Shown here: piece after piece, positions 21,801-33,291 of the stretch
Numbering within the stretch: the stretch's first letter is position 1
Layout of the letters: the number at the start of each line of letters is the position of its first letter
Assembly (NCBI GenBank): GCA_032622095.1
Contig: CP136062.1
Span: 164,942,590 to 165,006,589, forward strand
Direction of reading: 5' to 3'
From: Siphonodentalium dalli
Lineage: Eukaryota > Mollusca > Scaphopoda > Gadilida > Siphonodentaliidae
DNA length: 64,000 nt
The notes under the pieces: model-generated
What the model was told of the DNA's origin: nothing
Database searches by the model: none
The model's input: the letters and a program-made list of their open reading frames with translations, nothing else
Translations under genes and position numbers: made by a program

Positions 21801-22454
21801 AATGTAGACAGATCTTGTTCATATGCCAATCATAAATAACGTGTAGATAGCATGTTATTGTAGTTTGTATGCTTTGTTATGTAAACAAACAGTATGCAAA
21901 TAGTGTGCGATAAGCAAGACATTCAACATCAGGTAGACCCCACTATTTGAACTTGGTTAAAACTGCCACCATGTTGCTTATAACTTACTGGTATAGCCCC
22001 TGCTAATCCTTGCCACTCAAAATTTTGGTGTTGAATGGGTCACTGTGAACCAATCTGTCAAAAATATTGCCGTGGTGTTCAGTGTTTTGCTTATCGCACA
22101 TCCTGTATGTGCTGTATATAAACAAACGATCAGCTCACACAAAGTGTGTTTTATTGATAGTATCGCATTTATACTATCATTATAATATACTTTGGTATAT
22201 TCTTGAGGAAATGTTCATAATTTGGTAACTTTTATTTCTAAATGTAACCTAAAACCTGTCAGTGCATTTAATACTGAAAGTTAAATAAAAATCTAATAAA
22301 AAAAACCTCAATGAACAATTTCATTTTGTATATGCGCCCTATCACCCTTAAGGCTTAATCGTCCTCTGAGTTGAAAGCCAGCTGGCAAGATGTAACATAA
22401 TCTCAACACGAGTGGCTTTATACACTTCTTCTGCAGCTAATTGACCTTATTTGA

Positions 22455-22600
22455 ATGGCTTACAGCCAAATGATACCCGAGTCAAATGATACCATAAAAA
22501 GTTATATCCTAATTAGTCAAATGGTACCCAAGATGGTCAAGTCTTTTGATACCTTTTTGAGTCAAATGGTACCTATATCAAAAACGTTGATTTACATACA
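22455..22600. repeat. Short direct repeats TCAAATGGTACC
   Basis: Five loose copies of (G)TCAAATGRTACC lie at about 22467, 22484, 22516, 22546 (degenerate) and 22562. No element border was identified. Confidence 0.45.
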
Positions 22601-22703
22601 TTTGATCTCAAAAAGACCTGCATCAAATGACTCTGCCATTTTGGGTATAATTTGACCAATTAGCGTATCTCTTTGCAAACAAAAATATGTTACTCAAAGT
22701 TTT

Positions 22704-23065
22704 AGCTCACCTGAGACAAAGTCTCTGGTGGAGCTATAGTCATCACTCCTAGTCTGTCCATCCATCTGTCTGTCCGTCCGTCAATAATCGTCTTCTTCTC
22801 CAGAATTATTATACCGAATTGGTTCATATTTGATGTGGATGTTCCCTAGGTGACTCACATTCAGATTTGTTCAAATGAGGTCACCAGGTCAATTGGTTGC
22901 AAAACAAGGGCCATAACTATATTCCTCTATGGTAATTCTTATAACAACTTCTTGTCTAGACCATTGGGTCGTTTTAGCTTAAATTTGGTATGGAGGGTCC
23001 TTGAATGACTGTGGTTCAGATTTGTTCAAATGGGGTCAAATAGGGGTGGCGCCAGAGACATAACT
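22704..23065 (+). repeat. AGCTCACC-hairpin dispersed repeat, copy 4
   Basis: Head at 22704-22735, then GTCCGTCCGTC and two internal units with TTCATATTTGATGTGGATG and TTGGTATGGAGGGTCC. Inserted in the left arm flanking the satellite. Confidence 0.75.
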
Positions 23066-23099
23066 CCGAAGAAAACAAAATCAGATTTAACTCCTTGAT

Positions 23100-23370
23100 T
23101 AATTTAACATAAATTTATTTTTATTTTTGATGTTTACCCATACCATAGTATGGTAAACATAGTGTCGATGTCCGGATTGACCACTCATCATTAGTCCGTC
23201 CGTCTGTCTGTCCATAGACACTTTACGCATGGTGCGATAACTCAAATATTTTCTATCTGATCGGAACCAAATTTTGTATATCAATTTCTCAGCACAAAAG
23301 ACAGATCGAGTTCGATTATGGGTTTGAGCCGACTATTTTAACTGAGTTATGGCCCTTTTTCGAAAACATG
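23100..23370 (+). repeat. CCATAG-palindrome dispersed repeat, copy 2
   Basis: Palindromic head CCATACCATAGTATGG (about 23139), CGGATTGACCACTC, a short (GTCY)n run and one internal unit with CAGATCGAGTTCG. Truncated against AT-rich sequence with a (TA)n run at 23447-23462. Confidence 0.7.
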
Positions 23371-24179
23371 TTCACAATTAAAAACAAAAATTTGATTGAA
23401 TTCCTTGCTCAATTTAACCAAAAAAAATATATAAATAAATTTAAAAATATATATATATATATATTTTTTTTTTAAATTAGCAAAATTTGAAAAAACTAAC
23501 ACCATTATAACTCTGCCAGTACCCCGAGTCACCACACCAAATTTCGTTTAAATTGGTCCAAAATCTTGTGTTATGTTCTGGTAAATTTGTTTGGAGCGAC
23601 ATTAAACCAAATTCACCAATTGAATCCCATGCCTTTGGACTACTTAGCTATTGCTAAGGCTATATTATTTTCTGATGGCTCTTATGCCAATGTGCAGATA
23701 AAGAAAGATATGGTATCTAATTTTTTTTAAAGTTTCAACAATAAACATCACATGATATTAACAGTAGACTAGAACATCTGTGCTGCATTGCACAGCTGAG
23801 TATATCACTCTACAGATGGTCTGAGGTCATTATAAATGTCATTGGTTTAATATAGGTGCCAGCCTTCAACATAAACACTGCCTGTGATTTGTTGACAGCT
23901 CTGTTATATAATTGATATTAATGGGTCAGCAGTGAGGTGTTTTATCTTGATGGCTGTTGTTGGTAGAATTTTATACATTATCATTGTAAACTTATAAATG
24001 CGAGTGACCCATAAATTCCAATAATTTGTGCTTTGTACATTTGTCTATAATAGTACATGTAACAGTATACTCTATAATTCAACATCAAAACTCTCAGTTA
24101 TGATTCAGATCATAGTAATTTACTCTCATCAAGGGATGGGTTAACATCTGCCGATCGTGATCGCCGTCTCGTTTTTTAA

Positions 24180-24571
24180 AGGCCCACTTAATTTTCGAAC
24201 CCCAAATTATATTATATAAAATATATGCCATATTATATATATTATATTATCAACTTATCTGGTGTAATAAACTGTGGATATGTTGAGTTGCCAACGCGTT
24301 TTGTCATCAAGAATTAAAATATCATATTTTCAATGCAGGGGGAATAACTCTATATATTAAAGATAGAGTTCTTCCCCTTCCATTGGAAAACTTTGAATTC
24401 TGTTGCATTATCGGCGACAGAGGGGGGAAGTCTTCTATTTATCTGTGGGCATCTTCAAATAGTGGTGAATTATAGCATTTTAATCATATTTTATGGCATA
24501 GATTGTTATTAAAACCGTATATCAAGTCACTATAAAAATAATAATTGGCGACTTGAAAATTAAGTGGGCCT
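24180..24571. mobile_element. TTAA-flanked MITE (piggyBac-like target), 392 bp
   Basis: Terminal inverted repeats of 17 bp are perfect (AGGCCCACTTAATTTTC, 24180-24196, and its complement at 24555-24571). TTAA stands at both borders (24176-24179; 24572-24575). TTAA is the target duplication of piggyBac and some other superfamilies. No coding capacity. It interrupts the left arm flanking the satellite; the right arm lacks it. Confidence 0.85.
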
Positions 24572-24913
24572 TTAAATATGTTAAAAAATTTGAAAAACTA
24601 ACACCATTGTAACATCCGCAGAGTTATGAAAATCTTTAATGAAATCATTGAAACTTTCCCTTTCCATCATCCCCCCCCCCACATGACCCAGACCACCACC
24701 CTGCCCCCAACCAACAGCACCTCCACCCCATCTCATCTCCTAACTCACCTCTCCCACCAGCAGATTCAGTCAATTGTATTAGCTACAGACAGAGAGAGTT
24801 AATAACACAGTCATCAATTGAGATGTTATCAGGCTGACAGGTATAAACAACTGCTTAGCTAGCACTCATGCCAGTGTGTGTCATTAATATCAAATCAAAA
24901 CAAATTATTGTGT

Positions 24914-25352
24914 TCCCAAACCTGAATTTAGTGTGTCTGACATTTGCAGAATGAGGTCCCCAGAGGGTGAATTTAGTTATGCTACCCTGCACAGCAGGCT
25001 AGCATATCCAAATATACTACCCATGGAACTCATTCTGCTTATGCCTCGTCTGGGAAGTATATAGGGTCTTAAATTTACATTTTTCTTACTTTTTTCCGTC
25101 TGTTCAGTTTCTATATCCCCTAATTTGCAGAAGATAAAATGCATAATTGAGGTGCCCAATGCTTGCACATCACCAACTTTAACTGGAGAACTTCAATCTG
25201 ATGTTATATCTCCCATAGCAGTTGAGGCTTACACAGAATGAGGTCCCCAGAGGGTGAATTTGGTGATGCTAGCCCGCCGATTGCGTCACTAAATTCACCC
25301 TTTGGGGACCTCATTCTGCAAATGTCAGACACTATATTCAGGCTTGGCTGTT
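24914..25352. repeat. Foldback element touching the satellite edge
   Basis: The outer arms CCTGAATTTAGTG...TCTGACATTTGCAGAATGAGG (from about 24921) and their complement (ending about 25350) are inverted over some 60 bp. Two further arms inside (about 25005-25040 and 25225-25280) pair as a nested hairpin. It is the same family as 1281-1905. It ends some 20 bp before the first satellite monomer. Confidence 0.75.
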
Positions 25353-26071
25353 CGAATATTATTTTCTAAACAGTGGGCTCTACAATATATGTATATGGGA
25401 GTCATAACACTTCTAAAGATGCATTCTTGAGTTGATCATGGCTCCAAAAGTTGAAATATAGCCAATTGAAATTTTGCCCATAGGACTGTTAAACATACGG
25501 GATTTCTTATACCGGTTTGGTGCCTTATATCGACAACTCTGCGACAGTGGGCCATACAATATATGTACATGGGAGTCATAACACTTAAAAAGATGCATTC
25601 TTGGGTTGATCCTGGCTCCAAAAGTCGAAATATAGCCTATTGAAATTGTGCCCATATGCTAGAAGCGGGTCCTCCGGTTGACCCGCTGTTAAACACACGG
25701 GGATTTCTTATACCGGTTTGGTGCCTTATATCGACAACTCTGCGACAGTGGGCCATACAATATATGTACATGAGAGTCATAACACTTAGAAAGATGCATT
25801 CTTGGGTTGATCTTGGCTCCAAAAGTCGAAATGTAGCCTTTTGAAATTGTGCCCATATGCTAGAAGCGGGTCCTCCGGAGGACCAGCTTTTAAACACACG
25901 GGGATTTGTTATACCCGATCTGTAGCGTTATATCGGCAAATATGCGACAGTCGGCCATACAATATATGTACATGAGAGTCATAACACTTAGAAAGATGCA
26001 TTCTTGGGTTGATCCTGGCTCGAAAAGTCGAAATGTAGCCTATTGAAATTGTGCCCATATGCTAGAAGCGG

Positions 26072-26097
26072 GTCCTCCGGAGGACCCGCTTTTAAAC
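26072..26097. promoter_or_regulatory. Example of the monomer dyad (perfect palindrome)
   Basis: The half-site GCGGGTCCTCC is followed directly by its complement GGAGGACCCGC. In class-B-leading units the flanking AA/TT extends the dyad to 26 bp. Three variants occur through the array: intact GGAGGACCCGC, broken GGTTGACCCGC and one-mismatch GGAGGACCAGC. The dyad is at every monomer junction except the first. Symmetric sites of this size are typical of dimeric DNA-binding proteins or cruciforms; neither is shown. Confidence 0.7.
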
Positions 26098-29000
26098 ACA
26101 CGGGGATTTGTTATACCCGATCTGTAGCGTTATATCGGCAAATATGCGACAGTGGGCCATACAATATATGTACATGAGAGTCATAACACTTAAAAAGATG
26201 CATTCTTGGGTTGATCCTGGCTCCAAAAGTCGAAATGTAGCCTATTGAAATTGTGCCCATATGCTAGAAGCGGGTCCTCCGGAGGACCCGCTGTTAAACA
26301 CACGGGGATTTCTTATACCGGTTTGGTGCCTTATATCGACAACTCTGCGACAGTGGGCCATACAATATATGTACATGAGAGTCATAACACTTAGAAAGAT
26401 GCATTCTTGGGTTGATCCTGGCTCCAAAAGTCGAAATGTAGCCTATTGAAATTGTGCCCATATGCTAGAAGCGGGTCCTCCGGAGGACCCGCTGTTAAAC
26501 ACACGGGGATTTCTTATACCGGTTTGGTGCCTTATATCGACAACTCTGCGACAGTGGGCCATACAATATATGTACATGAGAGTCATAACACTTAGAACGA
26601 TGCATTCTTGGGTTGATCCTGGCTCCAAAAGTCGAAATGTAGCCTATTGAAATTGTGCCCATATGCTAGAAGCGGGTCCTCCGGTTGACCCGCTGTTAAA
26701 CACACGGGGATTTCTTATACCGGTTTGGTGCCTTATATCGACAACTCTGCGACAGTGGGCCATACAATATATGTACATGAGAGTCATAACACTTAAAAAG
26801 ATGCATTCTTGGGTTGATCCTGGCTCCAAAAGTCGAAATGTAGCCTATTGAAATTGTGCCCATATGCTAGAAGCGGGTCCTCCGGAGGACCCGCTGTTAA
26901 ACACACGGGGATTTGTTATACCCGATCTGTAGCGTTATATCGGCAAATATGCGACAGTCGCCCATACAATATATGTACATGAGAGTCATACCACTTAGAA
27001 AGATGCATTCTTGGGTTGATCCTGGCTCCAAAAGTCGAAATATAGCATATTGAAATTGTGCCCATATGCTAGAAGCGGGTCCTCCGGTTGACCCGCTGTT
27101 AAACACACGGGGATTTCTTATACCGGTTTGGTGCCTTATATCGACAACTCTGCGACAGTGGGCCATACAATATATGTACATGAGAGTCATAACACTTAAA
27201 AAGATGCATTCTTGGGTTGATCCTGGCTCCAAAAGTCGAAATGTAGCCTATTGAAATTGTGCCCATATGCTAGAAGCGGGTCCTCCGGAGGACCCGCTGT
27301 TAAACACACGGGGATTTCTTATACCGGTTTGGTGCCTTATATCGACAACTCTGCGACAGTGGGCCATACAATATATGTACATGAGAGTCATAACACTTAG
27401 AAAGATGCATTCTTGGGTTGATCCTGGCTCCAAAAGTCGAAATGTAGCCTATTGAAATTGTGCCCATATGCTAGAAGCGGGTCCTCCGGAGGACCCGCTG
27501 TTAAACACACGGGGATTTCTTATACCGGTTTGGTGCCTTATATCGACAACTCTGCGACAGTGGGCCATACAATATATGTACATGAGAGTCATAACACTTA
27601 GAACGATGCATTCTTGGGTTGATCCTGGCTCCAAAAGTCGAAATGTAGCCTATTGAAATTGTGCCCATATGCTAGAAGCGGGTCCTCCGGAGGACCAGCT
27701 TTTAAACACACGGGGATTTGTTATACCCGATCTGTAGCGTTATATCGGCAAATATGCGACAGTCGCCCATACAATATATGTACATGAGAGTCATACCACT
27801 TAGAAAGATGCATTCTTGGGTTGATCCTGGCTCCAAAAGTCGAAATATAGCATATTGAAATTGTGCCCATATGCTAGAAGCGGGTCCTCCGGTTGACCCG
27901 CTGTTAAACACACGGGGATTTCTTATACCGGTTTGGTGCCTTATATCGACAACTCTGCGACAGTGGGCCATACAATATATGTACATGAGAGTCATAACAC
28001 TTAGAAAGATGCATTCTTGGGTTGATCTTGGCTCCAAAAGTCGAAATGTAGCCTTTTGAAATTGTGCCCATATGCTAGAAGCGGGTCCTCCGGAGGACCA
28101 GCTTTTAAACACACGGGGATTTGTTATACCCGATCTGTAGCATTATATCGGCAAATATGCGACAGTGGGCCATACAATATATGTACATGAGAGTCATAAC
28201 ACTTAGAAAGATGCATTCTTGGGTTGATCCTGGCTCCAAAAGTCGAAATATAGCCTATTGAAATTGTGCCCATATGCTAGAAGCGGGTCCTCCGGTTGAC
28301 CCGCTGTTAAACACACGGGGATTTCTTATACCGGTTTGGTGCCTTATATCGACAACTCTGCGACAGTGGGCCATACAATATATGTACATGAGAGTCATAA
28401 CACTTAGAAAGATGCATTCTTGGGTTGATCTTGGCTCCAAAAGTCGAAATGTAGCCTTTTGAAATTGTGCCCATATGCTAGAAGCGGGTCCTCCGGAGGA
28501 CCAGCTTTTAAACACACGGGGATTTGTTATACCCGATCTGTAGCGTTATATCGGCAAATATGCGACAGTCGGCCATACAATATATGTACATGAGAGTCAT
28601 AACACTTAGAAAGATGCATTCTTGGGTTGATCCTGGCTCCAAAAGTCGAAATATAGCCTATTGAAATTGTGCCCATATGCTAGAAGCGGGTCCTCCGGAG
28701 GACCCGCTGTTAAACACACGGGGATTTCTTATACCGGTTTGGTGCCTTATATCGACAACTCTGCGACAGTGGGCCATACAATATATGTACATGAGAGTCA
28801 TAACACTTAGAAAGATGCATTCTTGGGTTGATCTTGGCTCCAAAAGTCGAAATGTAGCCTATTGAAATTGTGCCCATATGCTAGAAGCGGGTCCTCCGGA
28901 GGACCCGCTGTTAAACACACGGGGATTTCTTATACCGGTTTGGTGCCTTATATCGACAACTCTGCGACAGTGGGCCATACAATATATGTACATGAGAGTC

Positions 29001-31479
29001 ATAACACTTAGAAAGATGCATTCTTGGGTTGATCCTGGCTCCAAAAGTCGAAATGTAGCCTATTGAAATTGTGCCCATATGCTAGAAGCGGGTCCTCCGG
29101 AGGACCCGCTTTTAAACACACGGGGATATGTTATACCCGATCTGTAGCGTTATATCGGCAAATATGCGACAGTGGGCCATACAATATATGTACATGAGAG
29201 TCATAACACTTAAAAAGATGCATTCTTGGGTTGATCCTGGCTCCAAAAGTCGAAATATAGCCTATTGAAATTGTGCCCATATGCTAGAAGCGGGTCCTCC
29301 GGAGAACCGCTGTTAAACACACGGGGATTTCTTATACCGGTTTGGTGCCTTATATCGACAACTCTGCGACAGTGGGCCATACAATATATGTACATGAGAG
29401 TCATAACACTTAAAAAGATGCATTCTTGGGTTGATCCTGGCTCCAAAAGTCGAAATATAGCCTATTGAAATTGTGCCCATATGCTAGAAGCGGGTCCTCC
29501 GGTTGACCCGCTGTTAAACACACGGGGATTTCTTATACCGGTTTGGTGCCTTATATCGACAACTCTGCGACAGTGGGCCATACAATATATGTACATGAGA
29601 GTCATAACACTTAGAAAGATGCATTCTTGGGTTGATCTTGGCTCCAAAAGTCGAAATGTAGCCTTTTGAAATTGTGCCCATATGCTAGAAGCGGGTCCTC
29701 CGGAGGACCAGCTTTTAAACACACGGGGATTTGTTATACCCGATCTGTAGCGTTATATCGGAAAATATGCGACAGTGGGCCATACAATATATGTACATGA
29801 GAGTCATAACACTTAGAAAGATGCATTCTTGGGTTGATCCTGGCTCCAAAAGTCGAAATATAGCCTATTGAAATTGTGCCCATATGCTAGAAGCGGGTCC
29901 TCCGGTTGACCCGCTGTTAAACACACGGGGATTTCTTATACCGGTTTGGTGCCTTATATCGACAACTCTGCGACAGTGGGCCATACAATATATGTACATG
30001 AGAGTCATAACACTTAGAAAGATGCATTCTTGGGTTGATCTTGGCTCCAAAAGTCGAAATGTAGCCTTTTGAAATTGTGCCCATATGCTAGAAGCGGGTC
30101 CTCCGGTGGACCAGCTTTTAAACACACGGGGATTTGTTATACCCGATCTGTAGCATTATATCGGCAAATATGCGACAGTGGGCCATACAATATATGTACA
30201 TGAGAGTCATAACACTTAGAAAGATGCATTCTTGGGTTGATCCTGGCTCCAAAAGTCGAAATATAGCCTATTGAAATTGTGCCCATATGCTAGAAGCGGG
30301 TCCTCCGGTTGACCCGCTGTTAAACACACGGGGATTTCTTATACCGGTTTGGTGCCTTATATCGACAACTCTGCGACAGTGGGCCATACAATATATGTAC
30401 ATGAGAGTCATAACACTTAGAAAGATGCATTCTTGGGTTGATCTTGGCTCCAAAAGTCGAAATGTAGCCTTTTGAAATTGTGCCCATATGCTAGAAGCGG
30501 GTCCTCCGGAGGACCAGCTTTTAAACACACGGGGATTTGTTATACCCGATCTGTAGCGTTATATCGGCAAATATGCGACAGTCGGCCATACAATATATGT
30601 ACATGAGAGTCATAACACTTAGAAAGATGCATTCTTGGGTTGATCATGGCTCCAAAAGTCGAAATATAGCCTATTGAAATTGTGCCCATATGCTAGAAGC
30701 GGGTCCTCCGGAGGACCCGCTGTTAAACACACGGGGATTTCTTATACCGGTTTGGTGCCTTATATCGACAACTCTGCGACAGTGGGCCATACAATATATG
30801 TACATGAGAGTCATAACACTTAGAAAGATGCATTCTTGGGTTGATCTTGGCTCCAAAAGTCGAAATGTAGCCTTTTGAAATTGTGCCCATATGCTAGAAG
30901 CGGGTCCTCCGGAGGACCAGCTTTTAAACACACGGGGATTTGTTATACCCGATCTGTAGCGTTATATCGGCAAATATGCGACAGTCGGCCATACAATATA
31001 TGTACATGAGAGTCATAACACTTAGAAAGATGCATTCTTGGGTTGATCCTGGCTCGAAAAGTCGAAATGTAGCCTATTGAAATTGTGCCCATATGCTAGA
31101 AGCGGGTCCTCCGGAGGACCCGCTTTTAAACACACGGGGATTTGTTATACCCGATCTGTAGCGTTATATCGGCAAATATGCGACAGTGGGCCATACAATA
31201 TATGTATATGAGAGTCATAACACTTAAAAAGATGCATTCTTGGGTTGATCCTGGCTCCAAAAGTCGAAATGTAGCCTATTGAAATTGTGCCCATATGCTA
31301 GAAGCGGGTCCTCCGGAGGACCCGCTGTTAAACACACGGGGATTTCTTATACCGGTTTGGTGCCTTATATCGACAACTCTGCGACAGTGGGCCATACAAT
31401 ATATGTACATGAGAGTCATAACACTTAGAAAGATGCATTCTTGGGTTGATCCTGGCTCCAAAAGTCGAAATGTAGCCTA

Positions 31480-32900
31480 TTGAAAATTGTGCCCATATGC
31501 TAGAAGCGGGTCCTCCGGAGGACCCGCTGTTAAACACACGGGATTTCTTATACCGGTTTGGTGCCTTATATCGACAACTCTGCGACAGTGGGCCATACAA
31601 TATATGTACATGAGAGTCATAACACTTAGAACGATGCATTCTTGGGTTGATCCTGGCTCCAAAAGTCGAAATGTAGCCTATTGAAATTGTGCCCATATGC
31701 TAGAAGCGGGTCCTCCGGAGGACCAGCTTTTAAACACACGGGGATTTCTTATACCGGTTTGGTGCCTTATATCGACAACTCTGCGACAGTGGGCCATACA
31801 ATATATGTACATGAGAGTCATAACACTTAGAAAGATGCATTCTTGGGTTGATCCTGGCTCCAAAAGTCGAAATGTAGCCTATTGAAATTGTGCCCATATG
31901 CTAGAAGCGGGTCCTCCGGAGGACCCGCTTTTAAACACACGGGGATATGTTATACCCGATCTGTAGCGTTATATCGGCAAATATGCGACAGTGGGGCCAT
32001 ACAATATATGTACATGAGAGTCATAACACTTAAAAAGATGCATTCTTGGGTTGATCCTGGCTCCCAAAAGTCGAAATATAGCCTATTGAAATTGTGCCCA
32101 TATGCTAGAAGCGGGTCCTCCGGAGAACCGCTGTTAAACACACGGGGATTTCTTATACCGGTTTGGTGCCTTATATCGACAACCTCTGCGACAGTGGGCC
32201 ATACAATATATGTACATGAGAGTCATAACACTTAAAAAGATGCATTCTTGGGTTGTATCCTGGCTCCAAAAGTCGAAATATAGCCTATTGAAATTGTGCC
32301 CATATGCTAGAAGCGGGTCCTCCGGTTGACCCGCTGTTAAACACACGGGGATTTCTTATACCGGTTTGGTGCCTTATATCGACAACTCTGCGACAGTGGG
32401 CCATACAATATATGTACATGAGAGTCATACACTTAAAAAGATGCATTCTTGGTTGATCCTGGCTCCAAAAGTCGAAATGTAGGCCTATTGAAATTGTGCC
32501 CATATGCTAGAAGCGGGTCCCTCCGGAGGACCAGCTTTTAAACACACGGGGATTTGTGATACCCGATCTGTAGCGTTATATCGGCAAATATGCGACAGTC
32601 GCCCATACAATATATGTACATGAGAGTCATACCACTTAGAAAGATGCATTCTTGGGTTGATCCTGGCTCCAAAAGTCGAAATATAGCATATTGAAATTGT
32701 GCCCATATGCTAGAAGCGGGTCCTCCGGTTGACCCGCTGTTAAACACACGGGGATTTCTTATACCGGTTTGGTGCCTTATATCGACAACTCTGCGACTGT
32801 GGGCCATACAATATATGTACATGAGAGTCATAACACTTAGAAAGATGCATTCTTGGGTTGATCTTGGCTCCAAAAGTCGAAATGTAGCTTTTGAAATTGT
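31480..32900. repeat. Satellite segment with clustered one-base indels
   Basis: About ten single-base insertions or deletions lie here: an extra A near 31484, a missing G near 31541, an extra G near 31995, extra C near 32065 and 32183, an extra T near 32255, missing bases near 32430 and 32450, an extra G near 32483, an extra C near 32521 and a missing C near 32888. The sister segment about 7,046 bp downstream (38.5-40 kb) has none of them. Confidence 0.8.
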
Positions 32901-33291
32901 GCCCATATGCTAGAAGCGGGTCCTCCGGAGGACCAGCTTTTAAACACACGGGGATTTGTTATACCCGATCTGTAGCGTTATATCGGCAAATATGCGACAG
33001 TCGGCCATACAATATATGTACATGAGAGTCATAACACTTAGAAAGATGCATTCTTGGGTTGATCCAGGCTCGAAAAGTCGAAATGTAGCCTATTGAAATT
33101 GTGCCCATATGCTAGAAGCGGGTCCTCCGGAGGACCCGCTTTTAAACACACGGGGATTTGTTATACCCGATCTGTAGCGTTATATCGGCAAATATGCGAC
33201 AGTGGGCCATACAATATATGTACATGAGAGTCATAACACTTAAAAAGATGCATTCTTGGGTTGATCCTGGCTCCAAAAGTCGAAATATAGC

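Larger units (their letters stand above)
21740..24172. repeat. Left inverted arm flanking the satellite
   Basis: Segments match, in inverted orientation and mirrored order, the right flank: 21740-21975 with 50545-50830, 23100-23350 with 50290-50560, 23520-23775 with 48950-49210, and 24003-24172 with 48650-48822. Divergence is substantial and each arm has private insertions, such as the AGCTCACC copy at 22704 here. One segment (23100-23350) is also a dispersed repeat; the others are not seen elsewhere except the terminal motif at 10417. Confidence 0.7.
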
